From Paraburkholderia ultramafica (GTDB lineage: Bacteria > Pseudomonadota > Gammaproteobacteria > Burkholderiales > Burkholderiaceae), in assembly GCF_902859915.1 (NCBI RefSeq), contig NZ_CADIKK010000026.1, forward strand, positions 50,640 to 114,639: DNA of 64,000 nt, given 5' to 3'. Made by a program: the position numbers and the translations under genes. The notes under the pieces were generated by a model. That model was not told the origin of the DNA. It saw only the letters and a list, made by a program, of their open reading frames with translations, and searched no databases. Shown in pieces: positions 17,986 to 27,043 of the stretch (the stretch's first letter is position 1; each line of letters starts with the position of its first letter).

Positions 17986-18873
17986 TCAGCTCGTCACGCA
18001 CTGTTCGACGAACGCAGTGAACTCCCGTGCCTTCGTACTCGCCAGCCGCCCGGTGGGATACACGGCCGACAGGTTGACAGGTGGAAGCTCCCAGTCGTCC
18101 ATTGCGGACATGACAACGCCGGACTTCAGTTCCGGCGTGAACGCCCATTCGGACACGACGCTCAGACCGATACCGGCGATCACGGCTGCGCGCACGCCTT
18201 CCGTTGCAGTAATCTTCACGCGTCCTTGCATCTTGATTGAAATTTCCGCGGTGTCCTTGCGGAACTTATAGTCTTCCCCTCCCCCGTCGCGCGTGTAGAT
18301 GACAGCACGATGCGCGAGCAGGTCGGCCGGTTCGCGGGGCGTGCCGTGACGCTCGAAGTACTCAGGCGTCGCGATGACACGGCGCCGAGCCTCGGCGATC
18401 TTGCGCGCGGTCATGCTGGAATCGGGCAACGCGCCCATGCGCAACGCGATGTCGATCCCTTCGTTGACGAGGTCGATCGTGCGGTCGTCCAGCACGAGTT
18501 CGAGTTCGAGGTCCGGGTGTTCTTCGAGGAATGCGGGTAGGCGCGGCACGATATGGAGTCGCGCGAAACAGACCGCGGCGGACACCCGCAGCTTGCCCGA
18601 CAGACCGGACGCCGACCCGCGCGCGGCGAGCACGGCTTCGTCGGCCTCTTCGACAGCCCGCTTCGCGCGCAGATAAAAGTTCTGGCCGGCCTCGGTTGGC
18701 GTGAGCGCGCGCGTAGACCTAAGCAGCAGCTTGACGCCCAGCCACTCTTCGAGCTGTGCAATCGCCTTCGATACGGCGGGCTGGCCGACTTCGTAGTGCC
18801 GCGCCGTGGCCGAGAACGAGCCGGTATCCACGACCCGTATGAAAATCTCGATTGCCGCAAGCCGGTCCATCAT
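17986..18873 (-). CDS. LysR-family transcriptional regulator
   Basis: This 295-residue regulator has an N-terminal winged helix (MDRLAAIEIFIRVVDTGSFS, AVSKAIAQLEEWLGVKLLLR) and a periplasmic-binding-like effector domain. It lies divergent to the peroxiredoxin-like gene and convergent with the quinone reductase. A shared 14-mer in front of the old yellow enzyme operon and in its own intergenic region suggests it controls both, probably in response to electrophiles or oxidants. Confidence 0.9.
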   Translation of the reverse strand: MMDRLAAIEIFIRVVDTGSFSATARHYEVGQPAVSKAIAQLEEWLGVKLLLRSTRALTPTEAGQNFYLRAKRAVEEADEAVLAARGSASGLSGKLRVSAAVCFARLHIVPRLPAFLEEHPDLELELVLDDRTIDLVNEGIDIALRMGALPDSSMTARKIAEARRRVIATPEYFERHGTPREPADLLAHRAVIYTRDGGGEDYKFRKDTAEISIKMQGRVKITATEGVRAAVIAGIGLSVVSEWAFTPELKSGVVMSAMDDWELPPVNLSAVYPTGRLASTKAREFTAFVEQCVTS

Positions 18874-18925
18874 GATTCTCCATTGGAATAAGCGCTATGC
18901 AATATTGCGCCTTCCGCTGCGCAAG

Positions 18926-18947
18926 TGGAATGGATAAATTGATTCCA
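18926..18947. promoter_or_regulatory. LysR-type operator candidate in the divergent promoter
   Basis: TGGAAT (18926-18931) and ATTCCA (18942-18947) form a 6-bp inverted repeat with a 10-base spacer. It contains the 14-mer (18927-18940) that also stands before the old yellow enzyme gene at 15577-15590. It lies between the LysR start (18873) and the peroxiredoxin-like start (18978). Confidence 0.55.
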
Positions 18948-18977
18948 TCGAGGCGATTGCCTTGGTTGGAGGTGGGT

Positions 18978-19634
18978 ATGTCAGTCGTTGATAGAAGCGC
19001 CAGCAGGCAGTCGGACGCTGATGCTGAACTGGCCGCTGCCGCTGCCATGGTCGCAGCGTCGAGCGCACTGCGGGCCGGCGCAAGAGCGCCCGTTTTCATG
19101 CTTGCCGATGCCAGCGGACGGCAAGTCGCGCTCGAGCAACTGCTGGATGCGGGCCCTGTCGTGCTGCATTTTTTCAGAGGCGCCTGGTGCTCCTTTGGGG
19201 AGGAAAGCCTCGCCGGGTTTTCGGCGACATATCAGCAGGTACTCGCGCTCGGCGCGAGTGCAATTGCAATTGCGCCACCGTGCAAGGTCGGGACGCACAG
19301 CGCCGCCATGCCGATTCCCGAGTTGCGGGACGTCGACATGAAGGTCGCACGCGCATATGGACTCGCGTTCGATCTTCCTGTGGGCCTGCGCCCCGGTTAT
19401 GAGGCGCTTGGCTACACCCCGCCATCCACCAGAAAGGCAGGCACCTGGCTCGTTCCGCTGCCCGCCACGTATCTGCTTGATCGCGACGGCACCGTCGCGC
19501 TCGCGTTCATCGATGTGGACTACCGCAGGCACTTCGAGCCGGAATCGTTATTGAACGCGCTGAGTGCTTTGCAAGCGAGACATTCGACAGCTCGGCATCG
19601 CCCGGCGCTTGTCGGCGAGCGTCATCAAACATAG
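18978..19634 (+). CDS. AhpC/TSA-family peroxiredoxin-like protein
   Basis: This 218-residue thioredoxin-fold protein has the segment VVLHFFRGAWCSFGEESLAG, in which the single Cys occupies the peroxidatic position, and RDGTVALAFIDVDYRRHFEP near the end. No resolving Cys partner is obvious, so it would be a 1-Cys type. GGAGG precedes the ATG at 18978. It is divergent from the LysR gene and probably belongs to its oxidative-stress regulon. Confidence 0.75.
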   Translation: MSVVDRSASRQSDADAELAAAAAMVAASSALRAGARAPVFMLADASGRQVALEQLLDAGPVVLHFFRGAWCSFGEESLAGFSATYQQVLALGASAIAIAPPCKVGTHSAAMPIPELRDVDMKVARAYGLAFDLPVGLRPGYEALGYTPPSTRKAGTWLVPLPATYLLDRDGTVALAFIDVDYRRHFEPESLLNALSALQARHSTARHRPALVGERHQT

Positions 19635-19651
19635 GTCCTCGACAGACGTGG

Positions 19652-19669
19652 TTGAGAAAAAAATCTCAA
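19652..19669. promoter_or_regulatory. TTGAGA-A6-TCTCAA inverted repeat
   Basis: TTGAGA (19652-19657) and TCTCAA (19664-19669) flank a six-A tract, 150 bp upstream of the GAF/Fis regulator and just after the peroxiredoxin-like gene. It could be an operator for autoregulation; as a terminator its stem is weak. Confidence 0.3.
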
Positions 19670-19819
19670 ACACGGTCATGGTGCACCGCAATGTGATCTC
19701 CCGAAGCACCCATGCTAAAAAACGTCCTATACGTTTCAGCATCGGAGACATGCGGTGCCACAAGTGGCGCACAATGCCTCCTGCACACTGCTCGCGCTGA
19801 ATTCGCCCGGAGGCTCGTG

Positions 19820-20968
19820 ATGCCGTATGTTCCGTCAACCCGACATATCGACCGCGTCTGCAACGTCATCGAAGGGCGGACCGTGCGGCCCGGCGCCGAC
19901 GGCAAAAGGCTGGCGTCGTCGTACCGGCGCTCGCTCGAACAGTATCATCTCGACCCCGGCGCGACGGCCGGCCCGCGCATTCTCACGGTGCCCGAATTGC
20001 GCGACGTGCAGCATCGCGAAGAAACCTTCCTGCGAGCCTCCGGCCAGTGTCTTTCGCGCCTGCATGAAATGGTGCGCGAAGCTGACTACTGCGTGATGCT
20101 CACCGATGCGCAAGGCGTGACTATCGACTATCGGGTTGATCGCGACCGCCGCCATGAGTTCAAGCGTGCCGGTCTCTATCTCGGCTCGTGCTGGTCGGAG
20201 AGCGAAGAAGGCACCTGCGGCGTCGCATCGGTGCTGCTCGATGCCGAACCGATCACCGTGCACAGAATCGATCACTTCCGCGCGTCGTTCACGACGTTGA
20301 CGTGCAGCGCGTCGCCGATCTTCGGCTTGCACGGCGAGTTGCTCGGCGTGCTGGACGCCTCGGCGGTGCGCTCACCCGACGAGCGCGAGAGCCAGCGTCT
20401 CGTCAACCATATCGTGCGGCAGAGCGCACTGCTGATCGAAGACGCTTTCTTCCTCAACGCGGCAACGGACTGCTGGGTGCTGCTCGCGCACCGCAATCGG
20501 CACTACGTGGAAGCCCAGCCGGAAATCCTGATCGCCATCGACGCGTGCGGCAACGCGATCGCCGCAAACCGGCGCGCGCGTGAATGCGTGCCGGCGCTCA
20601 ATCAGTTGCCACGCCACGTCGCCGAGCTTTTCGACATCCCGGCGGAACGTCTGTTCGAAGCCAAGGCGAGCCGCGGCCTCGTCGCGCTCAGACTGCACGA
20701 CACGGGTTCGACACTGTTTGCCCGCGTACGGCCACCACCCGTCGCGCGTATGCCCAAACGGCCGGCACGAGCGCCGCGCGACACCGCCGCGCCGCCGGCT
20801 ACGCCCGCAGTGTCCGAAACCGATGCACTCGAACGCAACCGCATTGTTGGCGCCATGGGCGAAGCGAAGTGGCGGACGGAGCAGGCCGCGACGGCGCTGG
20901 GCATGTCACGCGCGACGTTATACCGGCGCATTGCAAAGCTGGGCATCCTGCCGCCGCACAAGTGTTAG
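19820..20968 (+). CDS. GAF-domain regulator with Fis-type HTH (AcoR-like, no AAA+ domain)
   Basis: This 382-residue protein has an N-terminal AcoR-like region with a GAF sensor (about residues 60-210, YCVMLTDAQGVTIDYRVD, TLTCSASPIFGLHGELLGVL) and a C-terminal Fis-type helix-turn-helix (AATALGMSRATLYRRIAKLG). The central sigma-54-activating AAA+ domain of AcoR (GAFTGA, Walker motifs) is missing; a Pro/Arg/Ala linker stands there. CGGAGG precedes the ATG at 19820. It probably controls the monooxygenase gene 84 bp downstream. Confidence 0.78.
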   Translation: MPYVPSTRHIDRVCNVIEGRTVRPGADGKRLASSYRRSLEQYHLDPGATAGPRILTVPELRDVQHREETFLRASGQCLSRLHEMVREADYCVMLTDAQGVTIDYRVDRDRRHEFKRAGLYLGSCWSESEEGTCGVASVLLDAEPITVHRIDHFRASFTTLTCSASPIFGLHGELLGVLDASAVRSPDERESQRLVNHIVRQSALLIEDAFFLNAATDCWVLLAHRNRHYVEAQPEILIAIDACGNAIAANRRARECVPALNQLPRHVAELFDIPAERLFEAKASRGLVALRLHDTGSTLFARVRPPPVARMPKRPARAPRDTAAPPATPAVSETDALERNRIVGAMGEAKWRTEQAATALGMSRATLYRRIAKLGILPPHKC

Positions 20969-21052
20969 CAGCGCCTCATCGATTCCCTTAGCGGGCGCAG
21001 AACCCGCGTTTCCCATCGAAGTCCGATATCCGTTTTGTATGGAGGAGCAACC

Positions 21053-22858
21053 ATGCCCGAAAACAACCTCAACCGCCCGATCTCCAATGTTCTTGAAACA
21101 GTCGAAGCCGCACTGAGACGCGGCGACACGGCGGCAGCCGTCGAACTGTTCCAGCCCAATTGCTATTGGCGCGATCTGGTCGCGTTCACCTGGAACATCA
21201 AGACAATGGAAAGCCGCGAGCAGATCGCCGCGATGCTGGATGCGCAACTCGGCGCGATCAAGCCATCGAAGCTGAAGCTCGCGGAGAATGAAGAGCCGGC
21301 CACCGATGCGAATGGCGTGACCCAGGGCTGGATCACGTTCGAAACCGAAGTGGCGCGCGGCACAGGATTCATTCGCCTGAAGGACGGCAAGATCTGGACC
21401 CTGCTCACGACGATGGCCGAACTCAAGGGCCACGAAGAGCCTAAAGGACCGAAGCGCCCGATGGGCGCCGAGCACGGTGCACGTCCCGACCGGACCAGCT
21501 GGAAAGAAAATCGCGAGGCCGAACTCGACGCGCTCGGCAACTCGTCGCAGCCCTACTGTCTGGTCGTCGGCGGCGGGCAAGGCGGGATTGGGCTGGGCGC
21601 GAGGCTGCGGCAGCTTGGCGTGCCGACCATCATCATCGATAGGAACGCAAGGCCGGGCGACGCCTGGCGTAACCGCTACAAGACGCTCTGCCTGCACGAT
21701 CCGGTCTGGTACGACCATATGCCCTACCTGCCCTTCCCCGACAACTGGCCGGTCTTCACGCCGAAGGACAAAATCGGCGACTGGCTCGAGATGTACACGA
21801 AGGTGATGGAACTGAACTACTGGGGGTCGACCATCTGCAAGTCAGCGCGCTATGAGGCCGCGAAAGGCGAATGGATCGTGGAAGTCGAGCGCGACGGCCG
21901 CAACATCACATTACGGCCCAAACAGCTCGTGCTCGCCACCGGCATGTCAGGCAAGCCGAACCTGCCGAACTTCAAAGGCATGGACGTGTTCAAGGGCGAG
22001 CAGCACCATTCATCCAAACATCCTGGTCCGGATGGGTATCGCGGCAAGAAGGTCGTCGTGATCGGCGCGAACAATTCGGCGCACGACATTTGCGCCGCGC
22101 TGTGGGAAGCAGGCATCGACGTGACGATGGTCCAACGCTCGTCCACTCACATCGTCAGGTCGGACTCGCTGATGGAATTGGCGCTCGGCGATCTGTATTC
22201 AGAGCGCGCGGTGGCGGCCGGCATGACGACGTCGAAAGCCGATCTGACCTTCGCATCGATTCCGTACGCGATACTCCACGAGTTCCAGATTCCGGTGTTC
22301 AACGCGATCAGGGAGCGCGACGCCGAATTCTACGCGCGGCTGGAAAAGAGCGGCTTCATGCTCGATTTCGGCGATGACGATTCCGGACTCTTCATGAAGT
22401 ATCTACGGCGCGGCTCGGGGTACTACATCGATGTCGGCGCATCCGAGCTGGTGGCTAACGGCCAGATCAAGCTGAAAAGCGGCGTCGACGTGGTGGAACT
22501 GGAAGAGCACTCGGTGCGGCTGAGCGACGGCAGCGAACTCGAAGCGGACGTGGTCGTGTACGCGACCGGATATGGCTCGATGAACGGCTGGGCCGCCGAG
22601 CTGATCTCGCGCGAGGTCGCTGACAAGGTGGGCAAGGTGTGGGGGCTCGGCTCGAATACGACGAAAGACCCGGGGCCATGGGAAGGCGAGCAGCGCAACA
22701 TGTGGAAGCCCACACAGCAGCCGGCACTGTGGTTTCACGGCGGCAATCTGCATCAGTCGCGCCATTACTCGCAGTACCTGTCGCTGCAACTCAAGGCTCG
22801 CATGGAAGGGATTCCGACGCCGGTCTTTGGACTGCAGGAGGTTCATCACGTGTCGTAG
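21053..22858 (+). CDS. Flavin monooxygenase (FMO/YUCCA-like) with N-terminal SnoaL-like domain
   Basis: This 601-residue fusion carries an N-terminal SnoaL/nuclear-transport-factor-like domain (about residues 1-125) and an FMO-type monooxygenase. The latter shows the FAD motif VVGGGQGGIGLGARL, the NADPH motif VIGANNSAHDICAAL and ATGYG near the end, in the arrangement of plant YUCCA and bacterial FMO enzymes. GGAGGAG lies before the ATG. It follows the GAF/Fis regulator on the same strand and presumably oxygenates an N-, S- or C-centre of an unknown substrate. Confidence 0.85.
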   Translation: MPENNLNRPISNVLETVEAALRRGDTAAAVELFQPNCYWRDLVAFTWNIKTMESREQIAAMLDAQLGAIKPSKLKLAENEEPATDANGVTQGWITFETEVARGTGFIRLKDGKIWTLLTTMAELKGHEEPKGPKRPMGAEHGARPDRTSWKENREAELDALGNSSQPYCLVVGGGQGGIGLGARLRQLGVPTIIIDRNARPGDAWRNRYKTLCLHDPVWYDHMPYLPFPDNWPVFTPKDKIGDWLEMYTKVMELNYWGSTICKSARYEAAKGEWIVEVERDGRNITLRPKQLVLATGMSGKPNLPNFKGMDVFKGEQHHSSKHPGPDGYRGKKVVVIGANNSAHDICAALWEAGIDVTMVQRSSTHIVRSDSLMELALGDLYSERAVAAGMTTSKADLTFASIPYAILHEFQIPVFNAIRERDAEFYARLEKSGFMLDFGDDDSGLFMKYLRRGSGYYIDVGASELVANGQIKLKSGVDVVELEEHSVRLSDGSELEADVVVYATGYGSMNGWAAELISREVADKVGKVWGLGSNTTKDPGPWEGEQRNMWKPTQQPALWFHGGNLHQSRHYSQYLSLQLKARMEGIPTPVFGLQEVHHVS

Positions 22859-22918
22859 GGGCCGGGTCGCGGGTCGCCGCTTGGCGGCGGCCCCGCGACA
22901 GCGACGCAGCGCCCGCCC

Positions 22919-23563
22919 CTACTGCGCCGTGTCGCGCAAATCCCTGATGTGCTGATAGACCGTCGCGCGTCCCATCCCCAACACGTTCGCGACGTAATTC
23001 GCCGCGCTCTTGCCCTTGAACGCACCCTCCGCCCACAGCGCCGCGACGAGTTCGCGCCGATGATCGCGCGTCAGCGAGTTGAGCGCCAACTGGCGTTCCT
23101 GAAGCCACGCGTGCAGGAACGTGTTGATCCGTTCCTGCCAGTCGTCCTTGAACAGTTCCTCCGGTTGCTTCACCACGCCGACACCGGAAATCACGAGATC
23201 GATCACGTGCTTCACTTCTTCGAAGACGGCGATATTGTAGTTAACGCACATCATGCCCGAGGCCACGCCGGCGTCGTCGAACAACACCGTGCTGACACAG
23301 CGCATGCGCCGGCCGTCCCAGTTGATCTTCTCGTATGGACCGATCGTGCCAGGCTGCTCGACATGATCGATTTCTTCCAGCGCCGATTCGTCGCCTAGTT
23401 CCCGCTTCGACAGATTATTGGCGATGTACGCGATAGTCTGGCTGTGCAGGTCGTGAATGACGATCTCGACGTACGGAAAAAACAGCAGCGCGATACCGTC
23501 GGCGACACGGCTATAGCGTTCGAGCAGCAGCCGGCGGGCCGGTGTGGATTTTGTCTTTCGCAT
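22919..23563 (-). CDS. DauR/YheO-like PAS-HTH regulator
   Basis: This 214-residue regulator has a YheO-type PAS domain (VADGIALLFFPYVEIVIHDL, MMCVNYNIAVFEEVK) and a C-terminal helix-turn-helix (AANYVANVLGMGRATVYQHI). This is the architecture of DauR, which controls D-arginine dehydrogenase genes in Pseudomonas aeruginosa. The adjacent OCD-family and FAD amino-acid dehydrogenase genes support that analogy. The start at 23563 (MRKTKSTP) is chosen because a longer frame adds no recognisable sequence. Confidence 0.82.
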   Translation of the reverse strand: MRKTKSTPARRLLLERYSRVADGIALLFFPYVEIVIHDLHSQTIAYIANNLSKRELGDESALEEIDHVEQPGTIGPYEKINWDGRRMRCVSTVLFDDAGVASGMMCVNYNIAVFEEVKHVIDLVISGVGVVKQPEELFKDDWQERINTFLHAWLQERQLALNSLTRDHRRELVAALWAEGAFKGKSAANYVANVLGMGRATVYQHIRDLRDTAQ

Positions 23564-23641
23564 GGAGATAGGAGAGGTTCCAGGGTGACGGCAAGGTCCA
23601 GCATGAGCTACCCGATATGCCGTCATCCCCATTGGTCCGGA

Positions 23642-24619
23642 CTATTTTGCCACGGGGTGTCGAGTGGTCAGATATCGATACAGCTCATACGCGATCGCGA
23701 CGTCTTCCAGTCCGAGTCCGATCGAACGGAAGAAAGCGTGTCGCTGGTACGACGGCCGGTCCGCGTTGCCGCCCACCAGCTCGGGGAGATCCGCCACCAC
23801 GGTCTGCGCGGACCATCCGTGCAGATCTGCCGCCAGCTTCATTTCTCCGGCGCTGGCGGGCGTGGTGCGCCGGTAGTCGCAATACACATCCATCTCTCGC
23901 AGCCAAGCCGGCGGGATTTCGTGCGCGTTCGCAACGTTGGTGCTGATCGACGTGATCAGCGCGGGCTTCGTCAACATGCCTTCGGCCAGCACCGGTGTGC
24001 CTGATGAGGTGCACAACGCCACCACATCCGCCTCGCGCACGCAGTCTTCGAGCGTCGCGCTGACGCTCACGCGCGGGTCCAGCGCGATGACGGCGGCACG
24101 CTGCGCCGTGCTGCCGTGGAGCCTGGGCGAGAAAACCTGGATCGAATCCCAGGGCCGCAGCGGCGCAATATGGCGCAGATGCGCCTGGGCCACCGCGCCG
24201 GCGCCGACGATCGCGAGCCGGCGCGCGCCGGGTGCCGCGAGATGTTCGACCGCGAGCGCGGTGGCGCCGGCGGTACGCTCGACGGTGAGCAGCCCCGCAT
24301 CGCACCACATCAGCGGCTGGCCGGTCTCCATCGACATCAACGCCGTCCATGCGGTGATGATCGGCTTCGCACCCGTGACGATGTACGGCGACATCTTCGC
24401 GCCGAACACCTTGGCGTCGGCAATCGCGCCAAGGTACGTAATGAAGTCGCCCGCGTTCGCGGGAAACAGCGTGAGGCTTTGCGGCGGTTGCACCGCATGA
24501 TCGCTGTGGAGCGCGCGGAACATCTCCGTCAATGCGCGGCGCACATCCAGTTCAGGCAGCGCGTTGCGTACGGCGTCCTGCTGGACGATTAGCGGGGTGG
24601 TCGTGTCGCTGTGGCTCAT
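23642..24619 (-). CDS. Ornithine cyclodeaminase/mu-crystallin family protein (DauB-like)
   Basis: This 325-residue NAD(P)-dependent enzyme has the Rossmann motif LAIVGAGAVAQAHLRHI and a substrate region around FGAKMSPYIVTG. Family members are ornithine cyclodeaminases, ketimine reductases or, as DauB, dehydrogenases that aminate a 2-keto acid to the L-amino acid. Beside a DauR-like regulator and an FAD D-amino-acid dehydrogenase, a DauB-type role (D- to L-amino-acid conversion through the keto acid) is the best guess. Confidence 0.82.
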   Translation of the reverse strand: MSHSDTTTPLIVQQDAVRNALPELDVRRALTEMFRALHSDHAVQPPQSLTLFPANAGDFITYLGAIADAKVFGAKMSPYIVTGAKPIITAWTALMSMETGQPLMWCDAGLLTVERTAGATALAVEHLAAPGARRLAIVGAGAVAQAHLRHIAPLRPWDSIQVFSPRLHGSTAQRAAVIALDPRVSVSATLEDCVREADVVALCTSSGTPVLAEGMLTKPALITSISTNVANAHEIPPAWLREMDVYCDYRRTTPASAGEMKLAADLHGWSAQTVVADLPELVGGNADRPSYQRHAFFRSIGLGLEDVAIAYELYRYLTTRHPVAK

Positions 24620-24678
24620 GTGTCTGCTCTCCAGGTCGGTGCCAGAGGTCCGGCGTGGGTTCAATTCTAAATTTAAAG

Positions 24679-24748
24679 TCCAGTCTGGATTATTTTTTTT
24701 GAAAAGCTTTGCAATTATCCTGGTCCAGAATAGACTCATGTTCCAGAA
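24679..24748. promoter_or_regulatory. Repeated TCCAG elements in the divergent dau-like promoter
   Basis: A TCCAG-T-CTGGA palindrome lies at 24679-24689 and TCCAGAA is directly repeated at 24724-24730 and 24742-24748, in the 225-bp gap between the OCD gene and the divergent binding-protein gene. The spacing suits an operator array for the DauR-like regulator. Confidence 0.4.
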
Positions 24749-24844
24749 CAGCGACAGGGCAGCGTCCATGCCATGGCTCCGCGGAGACCTCATGCTGTTT
24801 CATTTGGCCCCTTTCTAGCGATCTCAACTACGCCCGGACCCATC

Positions 24845-25633
24845 ATGAATCTCAAGCTCTCGCTTTCTGTTTGCCTTGCTGCCGCGCTGGTCGGCATGAC
24901 CGGCGCAGCCTACGCCGAAACCGCCGGCAGCTTGCGTTTTGGTATTGAGGCCGCGTATCCGCCGTTCGAGAGCAAGTCGCCGACCGGCCAGTTGCAGGGC
25001 TTCGACATCGATGTCGGCAATGCCGTCTGCGCGAAGATGGGCGTGAAGTGCGTGTGGGTGGAAAACTCGTTCGACGGCCTGATTCCGGCATTGCAGGCAC
25101 GCAAGTTCGACGTCATCAATTCGGCGATGAACATCACGGCGAAGCGCAAACAAAGTATCGACTTCACACCGCCGATCTACGTCGTGCCTATCGTGATGGT
25201 CGTCAAGCACGGCTCGCCGCTGCTGCCCGACGTCAAGAGCCTGCAGGGCAAGCGCGTCGGCGTCCTGCAAGGGTCGTCGCAGGAAGACTTCCTCAAGCAG
25301 CACTGGGCGAATGCGGGCGTGTCGATCGTGTCGTATCAGGACCAGGATCAGGTTTATGCCGATCTCACGGCGGGGCGCCTGGACGCCGCGGTGCAGGAAG
25401 CGCAGACGGCCCAGGAAGGCTTTCTCGACAAGCCGGCCGGACGTGACTATGTGATCGTCGGCGAACCGCTGAAAGATCCGGCGACCCTCGGCGAAGGCAC
25501 CGGCTTCGGGCTGCGCAAGGGCGACAAGGCGCTGGGCGGCAAGATCGACGCCGCGCTCGACGCGCTGAAGAAAGACGGCACACTGAGCAATCTGTCGATG
25601 AAGTATTTCAAGCGCGACATCATCGCGAAGTAA
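24845..25633 (+). CDS. ABC transporter periplasmic amino-acid-binding protein (LAO family)
   Basis: This 262-residue lysine/arginine/ornithine-type binding protein has a signal peptide (cleavage after AAYA) and the family body: LRFGIEAAYPPFESKSP, FDIDVGNAVCAKMGVKC, DFTPPIYVVPIVMV. No permease or ATPase gene is nearby, so it must use a transporter encoded elsewhere. It is divergent from the DauB-like gene and upstream of the FAD dehydrogenase, pointing to uptake of a basic amino acid for this pathway. Confidence 0.88.
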   Translation: MNLKLSLSVCLAAALVGMTGAAYAETAGSLRFGIEAAYPPFESKSPTGQLQGFDIDVGNAVCAKMGVKCVWVENSFDGLIPALQARKFDVINSAMNITAKRKQSIDFTPPIYVVPIVMVVKHGSPLLPDVKSLQGKRVGVLQGSSQEDFLKQHWANAGVSIVSYQDQDQVYADLTAGRLDAAVQEAQTAQEGFLDKPAGRDYVIVGEPLKDPATLGEGTGFGLRKGDKALGGKIDAALDALKKDGTLSNLSMKYFKRDIIAK

Positions 25634-25700
25634 GCGGCTCCCGGGCCCGGGAGCAGCAGATCCATGCCGCAAGAAACGGTGCGGGGAACAGAGCCAGTCT

Positions 25701-26942
25701 ATGGATTTCGATGTAATCGTATTGGGTGCCGGTATTGTCGGCGTGTCGGCCGCCCTGCATTTGCAGGATCGCGGACGACGCGTCGCGCTGGTCGATCGGC
25801 GCGGACCTGGCGAGGAGACCAGTTTCGGCAACGCGGGCCTGATCGAGAGTTCGTCCATCGTGCCGTACGGCTTTCCGCGCCGTCCTGGCAGGCTGCTGCG
25901 CTACGCGCGCAATCAATCGACCGACCTCTACTGGGACTACCGGGCGCTCCCCGTATTCGCCGCGTGGCTTGGCCGTTTCTGGTGGGAGTCGTCGCCCGAG
26001 CGGCTGGCGCTCGCGGCGCGCGATATGTTGCCGTTGATCCGGCAAAGCGTCGCTGAACACGATGCGCTGATCGCGCGCGCGGGTCTTGAACGGCTCGCGC
26101 ACGACGGCGGCTGGATCGAAGCATTTCGCACGCAAAGCGAGTTGGACCATCAAACAATGGTCGCCGAAACTGCCGTGCGCAAACACGGTCTGCGCATCAC
26201 GCAGCTCGATGCCACGGCGCTGCGCGCGCAAGAACCGGGCATTGGACAGGGGTTTTGCGGTGCGCTGCATTGGCAGGATCCGAAGAGCATCTCCGATCCG
26301 GGTGCGCTCACCAAGGGCTATGCGCGTCTGTTTGAACAGACCGGCGGCACGCTGCTGACTGGCGACGCCGTCACGCTGCGTGCGCGGGACGATGCGTGGA
26401 CCGTTCAGACCGGCCATGGAGAAATCAGCGCGAAGGAGGTGGTAGTCGCGCTCGGACCGTGGTCGGACACCGTATTCGGGCCACTCGGTTATCGCATTCC
26501 GTTGCGCGCGAAACGCGGCTACCACATGCACTATCGGCCCACGCAGACGATCTTGTCCGTGCCGGTGGTCGACACGGAGGAAGGCTACGTGATCGCGCCG
26601 ATGCGAGGCGGCTTGCGGCTGACCACCGGCGTCGAAATTGCGAGGCGCGAAGCCGCGCCGACGACGATTCAACTCGATCGCGCAGAACGCATCGCCAAAC
26701 CTGTATTCGGTCTTGGCGAGCGTCTGGACAAGTCGCCCTGGCTCGGGCTGCGTCCTTGCACGCCCGACATGCGGCCTGTGATCGGGCGCGCGCCCCGGCA
26801 TCGCGGCCTCTGGTTCTCGTTCGGACATAACCATCACGGCTTGACGCTCGGACCTGTCACAGGTCGTTTGCTGGCGGAAATGATGACGGGCGCCACGCCG
26901 TTCACCGACCCGCATGCGTTTCGTCCGGAGCGGTTCCGATAG
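25701..26942 (+). CDS. FAD-dependent D-amino-acid dehydrogenase-like (DadA/DauA family)
   Basis: This 413-residue DAO-fold flavoprotein has the dinucleotide motif VIVLGAGIVGVSAALHL at the N-terminus, GNAGLIE, and the C-terminal signature GHNHHGLTLGPVTGRLLAEM. It should oxidise D-amino acids to 2-keto acids with electrons passing to the respiratory chain. Together with the DauB-like enzyme, the DauR-like regulator and a basic-amino-acid-binding protein it completes a dau-type set. Confidence 0.85.
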   Translation: MDFDVIVLGAGIVGVSAALHLQDRGRRVALVDRRGPGEETSFGNAGLIESSSIVPYGFPRRPGRLLRYARNQSTDLYWDYRALPVFAAWLGRFWWESSPERLALAARDMLPLIRQSVAEHDALIARAGLERLAHDGGWIEAFRTQSELDHQTMVAETAVRKHGLRITQLDATALRAQEPGIGQGFCGALHWQDPKSISDPGALTKGYARLFEQTGGTLLTGDAVTLRARDDAWTVQTGHGEISAKEVVVALGPWSDTVFGPLGYRIPLRAKRGYHMHYRPTQTILSVPVVDTEEGYVIAPMRGGLRLTTGVEIARREAAPTTIQLDRAERIAKPVFGLGERLDKSPWLGLRPCTPDMRPVIGRAPRHRGLWFSFGHNHHGLTLGPVTGRLLAEMMTGATPFTDPHAFRPERFR

Positions 26943-27043
26943 GCAGACGATGCTTTGGCGGCGTGGGGTACGAGAACGGTATTACGCAGGCCAGGCTCGA
27001 ATGGGCGCATGAGCGCAAAGCCTTGACGAACGCTCGCCGCAGC

